In this document: piece after piece, positions 1 to 14,672 of the stretch
Layout of the letters: each line of letters begins with the position of its first letter
Numbering within the stretch: position 1 is the first letter of the stretch
NCBI RefSeq assembly: GCF_000787575.1
Contig: NW_012236529.1
Location: 1,178,001-1,242,000 of the forward strand
DNA length: 64,000 nt
Reading direction: 5' to 3'
Source: Acytostelium subglobosum LB1
Lineage: Eukaryota; Evosea; Eumycetozoa; Acytosteliales; Acytosteliaceae
Made by a program: the position numbers and the translations under genes
The notes under the pieces: generated by a model
What the model was told of the DNA's origin: nothing
Databases searched by the model: none
The model's input: only the letters and a program-made list of their open reading frames with translations

Positions 1-314
1 ATGCATTTTGTAATACAGTTGAATGCGTTCAATCAATGTTATAAATACATTCCTGAATAGTATTGTCGAAAGGGCCGGGGAAGTGGGTTGGGTCCATTAT
101 GGATTGCCATTCCGAACCATCGCTTGTCCAAAGACGAAGAGGGCGAGGGAAGTTGGGGTTGGGGGTTGGGTTTGTCAGATTGAAAGGAAGTTCCAAAAAG
201 CTAAAATTAATGTTTATTTTGAATTATTATTGTGGAGGGAAGGTTGTATGAAACACACAATTTAGCTTGTCATTCATTCACACAACACTCTCGCACACAC
301 ACATACACTCGCAA

Positions 315-345
<31 letters not shown>

Positions 346-700
346 TACACACACCCGACCTTCAGAGCAACTAATATAAGCGAGCGAAGTCGAGGCTAGT
401 GTTGACACATTTCAGCCCGCCCATTCATATAATATACATACATTACATTCATTTATAAAACTATAAAGAGAATAGAGAGATATATATAAAGTCAAGTGCA
501 GCCGACAGAGGGCCAAAGAGAGAGAAGAGAGAAAGAGAGAGATAGCCTAGGCTCACTTTAACTCATTCACTCACTCACTCACTCACTTACTCACTGATTG
601 ATTGATTGATTGATGCGTGATACAACAACAACAATTACTATTACTTAATCATCATCATCACATCAATCATTGTAAGCCAATCATTGTGTTTGACACAACA
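1..700. other. Intergenic / upstream region of the PWWP gene
   Basis: No convincing coding sequence. The two short + strand open frames near 23-265 are low-complexity and have no homology that I recognise. The stretch holds a (CA)n microsatellite at about 292-354, a purine-rich GAGA tract at about 510-545, and ACTC and TGAT tetranucleotide runs at about 568-613, directly before the PWWP gene start at 701. It probably carries that gene's promoter and 5' UTR. Confidence 0.5.
292..354. repeat. (CA)n microsatellite
   Basis: Imperfect CA/TACA dinucleotide run of about 60 bp, seen directly. It lies about 350 bp upstream of the PWWP gene start. No function is implied. Confidence 0.8.
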
Positions 701-3700
701 ATGATGAGCTTGCTCAAGAAGAAATCAAAGTCAGGTAGGTACTTGCTATGTTGGTGAAATGATGATACAGCCCATTCTAACACATTCACATCACAACAAC
801 AAACAGAGGACTGGGACATCAAGAAGAGTTCATCCTCTGGCAATGGTGTAAAGAAGGAGAAAGAGAGCAATGGAGTCAAGAAGGAGAAGGAGAGCAGTGG
901 CAGTGGCAGTGGCAGTGGCGCAGTCAAGAAAGAGAAGGAGAGCAGCAGTGGCAGCACCAGCAGTGTGAAGAAAGAGAAAGAGAAGGAGAGCAATGTCAAG
1001 AGGGAGAAGGACAGTAAGTCATCTGTATCGCCAAAGACAAAGCGTGAGAAGGATGAGAGAGAGTCCAGCAGCAGCAGCAGTAAGGACAAGTCGACCAAGG
1101 TCAAGAAGGAAGAAAAGTCCTCCTCATCTTCGTCGTCTTCATCATCAAGCAGCAAGAAAGAGAAGGGATTAGTGCCTGGCTCCAACTTCAAATATGGACA
1201 GACGGTGTATGGTCGCATGACTGGATACCCACTCTGGCCAGCAAGGATACACAACCCAGACAAGTCGATCTCAAGCGAGGTCAAGAGAGCACAACCAAAG
1301 AATCAAACTGTCGTCCTACTACACTTCTTCTCAAGCAATGATTAGTGAGTATTTGTTGTCGATCATCATGATGTTGATCAATCACTAACAATCAATCAAA
1401 CAAACGAATAGTGCATGGCTACCACCTGATTCAGTGTTTGACTTCAAGGTTACACCAATGAAGAAGAAACCAAAGAATAAGTCATGGCTCAAGGCATACA
1501 AGTCAGCGTTGCGATACGTGGGGAACAATGAGGAGTCATGCTCAGAGGATGATTATAGTGATTCTGAGTCCGAGTCTGAGTCAGAGTCATCAGACTCTGG
1601 CTCGGTATACAGTGATGATGGCTCTGACATGACCGATGAGACAAGCGACATTGAAGAGGTCACCAACGGTGGTGTGAAAACCAAAGTATCAAAGAGTGAA
1701 CACACCTCCTCGAGCAAGAAGCCCAGCAGTAGCAGCAGCAGCAGCAGCAAGCCAACGAATACTACACCATCTGGAAAGACCACAGCAAGCAAGCCACCAC
1801 TTACATCGACACCGCCAATCAATCAGAAGAAGTCTTCGTCTTCGTCGACTAGTCATGGAAGTGATGCCAAATCAAGCAAATCATCGTCTGACAAGAAGGT
1901 ATCGTCCTCCTCATCGCACAAGTCATCTTCGTCGTCATCATCATCAACACAATCAAGAAAGAAGGTCACTGCAAAGAGAAAGCAGATTGAGGATGATGAG
2001 GATTCGGACTCAAGCGAGAGTGATAGCGAGTACAGCAACTCGGGTGACTCTGACTCTGACAGCCTGTCGAGCGGCTTTAGCGAGGACGAGCCTTCCAACA
2101 CAAAGAGCACACATAAGCGTCTGAAGAAGATGAAGGAGTCAGATAGCAGCGCCAAGAAGCGCACATCGTTGTCCTCGCAAAAGGACAAGGAGAAAGAGAA
2201 GGAGAAGATCACGTCCAAGTCAAAGAGCAACGTTGCTCTTAAGTCGCCCGTGGTGGCGTCGTCCAACTCGATGACGACTACGACGACCACTACCACAATA
2301 ATCAACCGCTCATCGCCTCAGTCGTCGACCAGCAGCAGCGGACATACCATTTCAACAACAACCACGCCATTCACAATCGAGGACACGAAGCCCTACTACA
2401 AAGAGCCGCCCCGAACCATCATCCCCACACACCCCAACAAGAAGGCCAGTCCGCAGGGCAACCTCCAGTCGCCCTGGTCCATCCATCCGTCGGACATCAA
2501 TCGCCCGCCGCCCGCGCAGACGGTGGCACCACCTCCCACCACCCCATCGCACCTCCTGCATCTCACCGAACACGATTTATACAGCACCGACTACTCACCC
2601 TACAAGCCTGCCAGCAGCACCTTCTCTCCCAGCCTCACATCATCCACACCTGCCGGCAAGTACGACGACTACTACTACAGCCAATACTCGACGCCCTACA
2701 AGTCGGCCAGCAGCACGCAAGACCTCATCCCGTCCAAGCTGGACGGCCTTGGCCTTGGCTATCCAAAACTGCCGGCCTCTACCTACCCAGCGCTGGGCCA
2801 GACGCCGTCCAAGCTTGACCATCCGGGCCCCTATGGCATGCCTCCCGAGGCCAGACGCTCGCCTCCACCCGGCTACCTTGACGACGATCGCAGGTACCGA
2901 CCACACTACCCACCAAGAGACAAGGACGGTCCTTATGGACCACCTCCTCCACCACGCAGTGGCGGAAGAATCGATGACTATGGCCCACCTCTCGGACCAC
3001 CCCCACCAGCCTACGACCGAATGGATTACGTTGGCGATCGCGGCAGCCGAGACAGATACATGCCTCCGGCAGCAAGCTACAAGCGAGCGCCAGACTACTA
3101 TGATCGCCCACCACCTCCCCGCGACTATGGCAGACCGCCATCGTGGGACAGGGAGAGAGAGTGGGAGCGCGAGAGAGACAGGAGGAACTGGGAGATGGAC
3201 AGACGAGAGCTGGACCGCAGAGAGCTAGACAGGAGAGACTTTGAACGCGACAGAGACTGGGACAGAGACAGATACAGAGACTGGGAGTTTGATCGAGACA
3301 GAGATAGAGACAGACGTGACTTCCCAAGAGACAGGCCACCTCCTCCCCGCGGCGGCGGCGGTGGTGGTAGCGGTGGCGGTGGCGGTGGTGACTACAACAA
3401 CAGACCACCTCCTCCTCAACAACAAGCACCACCAACATCAATGTCCAACAACCCTCCAGTTGCCACTGGCGAGTTGTCTTATCCATTATCCGATAAGACC
3501 AGTAGTGTAACAAAAGAGAGCAAGTGGGACAAGGGTGTGATGAGAGGAGGACAAGGTAGTAGTAGCAGCAGCAATTACAGTAGTAATAATACAAATGGCA
3601 ATGGCAATGGCAGCAGCAGCGGCAACAGCGGCAGCGGCAACAGTAGCAACAACAGTAACAGTAACATTACAACGGGAGCACCAATGTCATCCTCCACAGC

Positions 3701-3707
3701 ACCGTAG
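701..3707 (+). CDS. PWWP domain protein with Ser-rich and Arg/Asp-rich tails
   Basis: Predicted nuclear chromatin-associated protein of 955 aa. Exons are 701-734, 807-1344 and 1412-3707; the phases fit and the lengths sum to 2868 nt. Residues about 1-160 are Lys/Ser/Glu-rich. A PWWP domain starts near residue 165 (YGQTVYGRMTGYPLWPARI, with PLWP in place of PWWP) and runs across the second intron (AWLPPDSVFDF). PWWP domains bind methylated histone tails and DNA. The rest is low complexity: acidic Ser stretches, poly-Ser, a Pro/Tyr-rich middle, an Arg-Asp/Arg-Glu dipeptide region near residues 750-850 that resembles RS/RE splicing-factor tails, and a Gly/Asn/Ser end. The start is the first of two adjacent ATGs. 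The precise role cannot be read from the sequence; chromatin or transcription-coupled RNA processing is an inference. Confidence 0.85.
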
Positions 3708-4094
3708 AACATATAGATTAATTCATTCATTCATGTGGACGCCCCTTTGGCCAAGTCCTACCCCTAATAAACTAGAAGGGATGTTGATCAACCTTCCCTG
3801 CCCACCGTACCCCCAACATGACAACACTCATATTAAAGACGAGTATATCTGTGTAGTGGTGTGTGTCGTCTTCCATCTCGAGTTTGTTGTCTGTGTGTGT
3901 GAGTGAGTGTGTCCTAGTATGGTAAACCCTGGATTCGTACATCTGTCCATCCATCGATCCAGGCCAACACTACTTTTAAGATAGATATCAAAGCCAGGAG
4001 ATGGGAATTCAAAGTATCTTTATAACATTATAATTATTATTATTATCATCATTATATTATAATATAATTATTTTATTTATAAATATAATTAATA
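3708..4094. other. Spacer between PWWP and BTB genes
   Basis: 387 bp. The last ~70 bp (about 4020-4094) are almost pure A/T, as expected for an amoebal promoter next to the BTB gene start. No gene is seen. Confidence 0.5.
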
Positions 4095-5745
4095 ATGTCC
4101 ACAATGACAGCAGAGAAGTATGGAGCCAAACAACACTTGGAGAAGAGGTTGATATATGACTTTACAGAATACTTTAATAATCCAGATATGTCTGATGTTA
4201 CCATTATTGCCAATGGTCAAGAACTATTCACCTCCAACAACAACAATAATAATAATAATAATATTAATGCTCAAGGTACTTTGGTTATTGGAGATAATAA
4301 TAATCAGGAACAAAATGATGAGGATGAAGATGATGGTACAGAATCATTCTATGCACATAGATTTGTATTATCAGCAAGATCATCTGTTATCAAAAAGATG
4401 TTGGCTAGTCCTATGATGGAGAGTAATCTTAGCATCATTGTAATGCAATATCATAGTGATACTGTACGATCAATACTCAAATACCTCTACACAGGGGCGG
4501 TTGAATTGCTGCCCAACAACGTACTCGACATCCTAGCTGCAGCCGACTATTATGACTTGGAAGATCTGAAAGAGGTAGGTACATCATTGATTGATCGATC
4601 GATAAGACTGTGTATTAACATCTGTATGTAGCATTGTGGATGGTACTCAATCAGGATATGCATGGAGGGTAGTAGTGAGATTGATATTTGTAAGATACTG
4701 TATGCTGCAGAGAATTATAGATTGGAGAGTATCAAGTTGTTCTGTTTCGAGTTCATTACACAACATTCAATGGATATATTGCTGTCCTCACCAAATTGGC
4801 ATCTGTTAACTGAGGAATCTGTTATTGCAATACTTCAACTTGAGAGTCTACGTGTGCCAGAGGTCGAGATCTTTGATTCCCTTGTACGTTGGGCCAAGAG
4901 ACAATACTCCATCCTCATAGAGATCACTGGTACAGACATTGATGAGCGTGAGTTCCTCATGAAGAAGTTAGAGAAGCCACTCGATGTAAGTTATCCGCAT
5001 ATCAAATGATACCGGAAGATTCCACTCACACTTACGTTCCATCAATGAATAGTGTATAAGGTTCGCTAGTATGTCACCTTTTCAATTGATCAATCATATT
5101 GAGAAGAGTGGATTGGTCAACAAGGATATAATGTTCGAGGCTTATAGGTACTTGGCAACAAAGGAGGAACCAAGTAGGAACCAGATGTGTAGACTTAGAC
5201 AGGGCGTGAGAGACTTTAAGTTCAATCATCTGGGCGATAGCAAGGGAGTGTTCCACTACTTTGGTACGATGGAGGATACCGAGTCCTACGAGTCACCAGC
5301 TCTGAGGAAGATCGTCCGAGTGACCAGCTCCGAGATGAGCATTGGATATCCACATACATTGATCAACAGGACTCCGACCAATATGTACACTGACAAGTCG
5401 GTCAATGCTCACTTCACTGTCGACCTGGGCAGGAAGTATGTCCTCTGTCCAAACTTCTACTCTATGCGCTATGGTGGAGACAGTCAGGGATCAATCTATG
5501 CGGCACCCAAGAATTGGCAGATGAAGGGATCTTTGGATGGTGTGCAATGGGACGTGTTGGTCGATCACAAAGATGACCTGGAGCTGAAACACGGATATAG
5601 TATTGGAGGGTGGCCAGTCCATGCCATCCACTCATACCGATATCTACGTATTCAAATGACTGGACCCAATCAACGTGATGGTTCTGAACTATGTGTATGT
5701 TGTTTCGAGGTCTATGGCAGATTGGTCAAGTTGGAGGACGATTGA
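4095..5745 (+). CDS. BTB-BACK protein with C-terminal discoidin-like domain
   Basis: Predicted 508 aa protein, probably a substrate adaptor for a Cullin-3 ubiquitin ligase. Exons are 4095-4574, 4632-4985 and 5053-5745, all phase 0. Residues about 20-165 form a BTB/POZ fold (SDVTIIANG, HRFVLSARSSVIKKML, ILKYLYTGAVELL), interrupted by an Asn-rich insert near residues 45-75. Residues about 165-300 are a BACK-type helical region. Residues about 360-500 look like an F5/8 type C (galactose-binding-like) domain: NWQMKGSLDGVQWDVLVDH followed by YRYLRIQMTGPN. This arrangement is close to BTBD9-type proteins. The Cul3 role comes from family knowledge; the ligand of the C-terminal domain is unknown. Confidence 0.85.
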
Positions 5746-5946
5746 TTTCATTGGATCAATAAACTGAACTTCTCTTGATTGATGTTTTTGTCATTGTTGA
5801 ATTCTTGGAAGTTGAAACGTCGGGAATGAAGTATCTTCAGCTTTGGAATAAGGGTCATTTGTTTGCAAAGTGAGTTTGTATGTTATATTGTATATATATA
5901 TATTGTATCCTAGGATGGAGTGATATGAACAAAGTTAATAGACATA

Positions 5947-8900
5947 ATGTCAAATGTAAATCAACAACAACAACAACAACAACAACTTCAACAACAACAG
6001 ATGAATGGGGAGATTAGCTTTGACTTTGATTTCACTACTTATGATGTTCCGGTACCTGTAGCCGCTGCAGTTTCAACTGTCTTTCCTTTGAAAACAACTA
6101 CAACTACAACTACAACTACCACAACAACTACAACTTCAACATCATTGATTGATGATAAATCATTACAATTTTCATTCAGTTTAAGTAGTCCTCATGCTGC
6201 TGGAGGTGGCATTGGTATTGGTATTGGTGGACAGATGGCCCAACAACAACAACAAGGTGGAGGTAATACTTCATTGTTATTATCATCACCAACATCTTTA
6301 AGCCCAACATCATCATCATCATCATCATCAAATGAAGGAGATGAACGTAGATATTATAACAACATCTTTGGAAAGGTCTATCCAAACTTTGATAACGAGT
6401 TGAAACAATTACGAGACAACTGTTCATCATTGATAAACCGATACTATCCACATAAATATCAACAACAATCAATGATGGAACAACAGAACTTCGACAATGA
6501 CAATGATAATAGCAATGATGGTCAAGGTGTAAAGTTCAAGAAGAGGAAGTACTCTCCAATTCCATTTGCTGAACCATTGATACCGTCACCTCCTCCTACC
6601 CTTCCGCCTCCAGCTGCTGAGCAATCATTGATGTTGGCCAATCAACGAAGGACCTTGGGTCTGGGGCCTGCCCAGCCATTCAAGCAAACAATGTCATTGC
6701 TCAACCGACCCAAGACCACGACGACCACCACCACGCTCACATTGCAAGGAGCTCAAGTTATCAATGTTGGTTGCCCCCTGACACTGAATCGCTTGGTCAA
6801 GAAGAAGAAGATTCAAAAGGATATTGAACACCTTCAGAAGATGGAGACGTCACCTCAGGCATTGTTGCCATCACAACAACGTTTGACAACATCATCAGCA
6901 GCCTCACAACGATTCGACAGCACTCTTTTACAATACCATCCACCAGTCTCACTCGATGTCCTGCTCGACACGATCAAGGAGTCAGTCGACATTCCCAATC
7001 TGCCACCTTACCAAGGCGAGACCAGTGGTGACTCGAGACTACTGCCATTCCAAGTTCGCAAGATCACCCCGGATAACATAGAATGGTTCCGCCAAGTATG
7101 GCCAATGCAACGTCAGTTTGCATTCAGTCTGTGTCTGCACTCAAAGCTCGTGGACAAGTTTGATTACCTGATCAATGATGAAGAGACATTCTTTCAACCA
7201 TCACTCTTTCGTGTTCAAGCCATCGTCATAACATTCCCCAAAGGTCTATCAGTATACCATCTCCCCTTGGCACCTCCAGACAACACCAACAACAATGTCG
7301 TTGTTGACAAACACATGTCAACATTCTATGACAACAATTGGAGGTTGGTAAAGTGTGTACTGGAGCATCCAAACAGTTACAAGTACTTGTGGAATGCCAA
7401 ACCATTGTTAAAGATACTGTTGGCACGTGGCATCAATGTGACGGAAGGACTGATGGACCCCAAGGTCGCAGCCTGGGTCAAGGACACGGACAAATACAAG
7501 GACTGTCGACTGGAGCAGCTCAACGAGGAGTTCACCACGCACAAGAGGAAGAGAGCTGGACAGACCGTGGCGCATCGCCTCGCCACTGCACCCGGCTTTG
7601 ACGGGGCCTACTACACATGCTACTGGACACTCACACTGATGCAGACATTGCTAAAAAGTCTGAGTGTGGAGGTGGCGGGCAAGTCACTAAAGATATTTGT
7701 GGACATGGAGATGAAGCTGCTGCCCATCCTGGCGCGAATGGAGTTCATTGGCATTGGCTTTGCCGATGAGTCCTGTCAACAGTCGGTCGATCAGATCAAG
7801 CGCAAGTTGGACTACCTCACGTACAAGGCACAGCTGTTGGTGCCAGGCATCAAGGTGGACCTGGACAACAAGGAGCGAATGTCCGAAATATTGTACAACA
7901 GATTGAAGCTGACCAAGCCCGACTCGAGGGCCAACAAGAAGGTGAACAAGAGGTATCACAGTACCAATGCGGCCAACCTCGAGTCGATCTCACACGAGCA
8001 CCCACTGCCAAGCATCTTGTTGGAGCATCGCAAACTGTCACATCACATCAACAACTATGTATCGGAGCTCAAGAAGTATCATTACTTCAATCAACAGACG
8101 TCAATGATGCGAATCTACTCGACTATATGTCAGACTGTTGTGCCCACTGGGCGTATCACCATGGTCTTCCCCAATCTACAGTCAATCGCACATCCCTTTG
8201 AGTTTCGCAAGGCGCCAGACTTCAACCCGTCGCCAATGTTTAGCAAGAACAGTGAGTCACCTGACGATCTTCCAGACCTGGACAGAGAGGCAGCCAACAC
8301 ACAGTATAGGGTAAGTGTTCATCCTTGTTAGTCAGTTTGTTCTATCACTAACCAATCAATCAATAGAGTCTGGTTGAACAAGAGAAGCAATGTGAGATCC
8401 TGGTGGTCAATGTACGCGATTCATTCATTCCAAAGAAGGGCTCATTGTTCCTTGCCGCTGACTATGGTCAGATTGAGTTGAGGATATTGGTATGTTTCGC
8501 CTTTCATTTATTCATTCAATCTATCACTGACTTAAATGCATCATTAGGCACACCTCTCCAAGGACCAAAAGTTACTGGAGATATTCAATAGGACAGATGT
8601 GGATGTGTTCAGACTGATATCTCATCAAATGTATGTGTACCATGTTGAGACAGTGAATTGATTGATTGAGTGATACTAATATGATGTTATAAGGTCCAAC
8701 ATACCATTGAATGAGATAACAGATGATGATAGATCAATTGCCAAACATCTTTGTTATGGTATCAATTATGGAATGGGAATAAGGAAGTTGGCTCATGATT
8801 TGAACACCACTGTCGACAAGGCCAAAGTGGCATTGGCAAAGTTCAAGAAGACATATCAACAGTGAGTATCCACTTGTCCTTCCATGTCTTTGTCTCATTC

Positions 8901-9502
8901 TAACCATCAATTAATCATACTCAGCTTGACTGATTATTTAGAGTCCATTGCAGTTGATTGTGAACAAAATGGATATGTTATGACACTGTTTGGTAAGTTG
9001 ATCGATGTATCAATCATTCAATCAAATTACTGACGGACAGACACTTTGCAACAACAGAGAGAAGAAGGAACTTTAGTGCTGTATTTAGTGAAGAGGATCG
9101 TGAGAGCGCAAAGAGAAAGGCAAGGAACACTGTGCCACAGGGCACTGCAGCCGATATCATCAAGTTAGCCATGATCAAAATAGAGAAGCAACTAATTGAT
9201 AGGAAACTGGATGCCAAGATGATACTCCAAATACACGATGAACTCTTGTTTGAAGTGTCCGAGGAATCAATCGATGAGGTGGCCGTAAGTACTAGTACAC
9301 TTGGCTGCTGTAATGATGACGCCCATCCACTAACATACCCTACCATTGACAAACATAACAAACATGGCAGTCAATAGCCAAGAGTATAATGGAGAATGTT
9401 ATCCAACTGTCTATTCCGTTGCCTGTCAATATGGAGTGTGGAAGGTGCTGGGGAAGTCTCGTCCCCTATGTTTACCCCTGGAACAAAGGTGGTCGAGGAT
9501 GA
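5947..9502 (+). CDS. Family A DNA polymerase, theta/nu type, without helicase
   Basis: Predicted 1054 aa DNA polymerase. Exons are 5947-8310, 8367-8489, 8548-8630, 8694-8861, 8925-8992, 9058-9284 and 9371-9502, all in phase. Residues 1-250 are low complexity (poly-Gln, poly-Thr). A degenerate 3'-5' exonuclease-like region follows (about 350-520). The palm and fingers are complete: motif A LAADYGQIELRILAHLS, fingers RSIAKHLCYGINYGMG, the O-helix-like RNTVPQGTAADIIK, motif C LQIHDELLFEV, and the C-terminal WGSL. GRITMVFPNLQSI and the CYGINYGMG form match Pol theta and Pol nu rather than bacterial Pol I or mitochondrial Pol gamma. The N-terminal helicase of Pol theta is absent, so a POLN-like translesion or end-joining repair enzyme is likely. 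The last exon extends 44 codons to a TGA stop. Confidence 0.85.
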
Positions 9503-10952
9503 GGAGTACCACCAACAAAGTGACCTCCTAATCAATCTCGTTGCAGGCTCGATAGCGAGCGAGGCTACAACACTGTCGACAGCACGAATCAAATGATTAG
9601 GCAACACCTAATTAAACAACAACAAACATACTGTCACCACCAAAACCCAGATAGGATAGAGACGTCGTCGATAGGATAGACTCGACCAAACAAACATGCT
9701 AATCAGTCTTGTTCACGGAAATGGAGGAGGAAGACCTTTAACCAAATTCATCCTATCACTCCCGCACTCTTGGGCGATGAGTTGTGAGGTGCAGATGATC
9801 CCTGGTTCGGATTGTCTCATCACCCCACTACCTAAACAACCCCTTCCCCCTTCATTCGCTTTTGATCATCAAACAACACTGGTTGTGATCTTGTGGAGTG
9901 TGTACATGCTTACCACACTCTACCATCTTCCGTCCAGCATGCTATTTATATGTCACATTCTCAGTTTAGTGGTGTGGCAGGCGCGGTAACATCTTGTTTG
10001 AACTCTGGATGAAGCTGAAGTTGAAGTTGAATGAAGTGCCGCCACCCTTAAACAGCCTACCCCTCCACATACATACACACAGAAGTAGTAACATCCTCGC
10101 CATTGATTCTCATTGGTTGCGCAAAGTACATCCGGCTATTAACACCATTCATACATACATAGATGTACATTGTTATAACTTCAATCAATCAATAAAAATA
10201 CTTAATCATAGACTGCACCCGGCTAGCTAGCCACTCACTATCATCACATCACATCAATTCACACATTGACATACATTGGTATTGGCATTGATAATTCAAC
10301 AACTAGCACCTGCCACCTCCCATCTCTGCCCAGCCATCCACATCATCCTGGCCATCAACAACCTCTAACTCGCATTCCCATCAATCCGCCAACTTCACTT
10401 CATTTCAAGTTTAAGTGACTCGTTGGACAGTAGCACGCTCACACCTTTGGATCGATCATCAACATTACACTTGCCTCCTCTACTACTATCTCCGCCTTCC
10501 ACATACCCCAGCCCAGCCTGCGCCACATCCAACATCAGTGCGCTCTTGTACAGATACACACTCTATCACTCCATCAATCAATCAATCAATCAAACAACCT
10601 AATTTAGTTCAATTCCATTCCACGTTCCAATCATTCAAACCAATCCTATTGGTTAGTCCCAAAGTGTAGTAGTATTCAAGCAACATAACATCCATCACAA
10701 CACATCACATCACATCACATCCATCAACATTCCGTCAACCTTCACCAACCAAACAAAGCGTACTATTACGTAGCTATATGCAATTGCATTGTTTGTTGGG
10801 ATAGTAGTCAACATAGTCCAACCTCAACTTGGCCGACCGAGTGAGCGCATCAATCATCCAACCAATCAACCAATCATTTAATTAATCAATCAATCAATCA
10901 ATCAATCTTATATATTATTGTACATAGATATATATATATTACACAACTAAAC
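9503..10952. other. Long intergenic region, no gene recognised
   Basis: About 1.45 kb. Open frames at 9696-9989 and 9994-10230 show no domain or codon pattern that I can support. It holds a near-perfect direct repeat of GATAGGATAGA (about 9651 and 9681), short palindromes near 9550-9585, and TCAATCAATC runs close to the Rab gene. It probably contains the 3' UTR of the polymerase gene and the promoter and 5' UTR of the Rab gene. Confidence 0.45.
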
Positions 10953-11883
10953 ATGGAACTAGAGATATTCGACGATGACCTGGATGCTGAGGGAATGATG
11001 AAGATATTAGTTATTGGTGGCGTTAATAATGGTAAGACATCAATAATAAGTAAAGCATGTTATAATAATATGGAGAGTGAGAAGACTATAAATACTGTAT
11101 GTATCTCATCCTCCTCCATTTCCAAGATTGTCCAATTCCAAGTTGTATGACTAACTTGATTAATCAATCAAACTAGATTGGAGTTGGATTCCACACCAAG
11201 AAGATACAGATGGATTCCAAACAGATAAGAATGTGCTTCTGGGATTTCTCAGGGCAAGACAGGTTCCTTTGTTTGACAAGGGTATGTTTCCAGTCAAGTG
11301 ATCAATCAAATTCTTCCACTCACACTCACTCTATCAATCAAAAATACAGTGTTACTTTAATGAAGCCAATGCAGCCATTGTAGTCACTGATGCCTCGAGG
11401 CCAAACAGTCTGGAGCTGGCACTCAACTGGAAGCGAGAGCTTGATAACAACTTTGAATATAAAATACCAACATTCTTATTCGCTAACAAGGTATGTTCCA
11501 TGATTAATTGACCATCCATCGATTACCATGGTACTAACTAACATCATACTTAGTACGACTTGATAAAGGATGAGCCAACTTATACAGAACAACAACTCAA
11601 TCAGATTACAAGAGATAATGGATTTGATAAGTGGGCGTATACATCTGCCAAGGATGGACATGGTATAGAGGATGCAATAGAGGAACTTGTAAGACAGACT
11701 ATGAAAGAGTCTTATCACCATGTTCGTAGACTTAGACATGCATCAATGCGGGACTCTTTCAAACTGTCCAGTGGTTCACCAATAATGCCGCCAACAGTAT
11801 TATTGGGCGCAGGTGGAGGTGGTCATGGGGTAGCATCGGAAAAGTGCCAGTTGCCCAAGGAGAAGAAGAGATGTTGTTCATGA
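10953..11883 (+). CDS. Rab32-like small GTPase
   Basis: Predicted 239 aa Rab-family GTPase. Exons are 10953-11096, 11177-11281, 11350-11490 and 11554-11883, all phase 0. Visible motifs are the P-loop GGVNNGKTS, switch I region TIGVGF, switch II WDFSGQDRF, NKYD (split by intron 3) and TSAK, with a C-terminal CCS for geranylgeranylation. The long N-terminus, the DFSGQ form of switch II and LNWKRELD fit the Rab32/38 branch, which dictyostelids have expanded and which acts on lysosome-related and endocytic vesicles. The Gly/His-rich hypervariable tail is long. The Rab32 assignment is inferred from motifs and a tree would settle it. Confidence 0.85.
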
Positions 11884-12182
11884 CATCCATCGACCTCACC
11901 ATTCATCCATTATTTATATACATATTAAACTACCTTTGGCGAGGCCTTTGCCTTTACAAATGTCGCGAACTTCATCACCCCACCCCACAAGCACCACCTG
12001 TTCGGGGCTTGCGCTTAATTAATTGTGAAGTTGGATTGACGACGCGCAATCTGAATGTCAACTCGCGACCAAGAAGACAGAACATGTAATTGTTTGTTGT
12101 TATTATCACTTATCACTTATCACTTATACACATTACATTATAAATCATCATTGATAGTTATTAATTAATATATACACATATA

Positions 12183-14672
<2,490 letters not shown>

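Noticed and set aside
965-2305. Ser/Lys runs in the PWWP gene as tandem repeats or CRISPR-like
   Set aside because: Simple codon repeats inside a protein-coding frame; no spacer structure.
2779-3594. Long open frame on the - strand over the PWWP gene
   Set aside because: Mirror of Pro/Arg/Asp-rich codons; low-complexity shadow with Cys/Leu/Ser runs and no domain.
9696-9989. 97-codon open frame after the polymerase gene
   Set aside because: Unusual hydrophobic mix, no splice or homology support, lies in spacer DNA.
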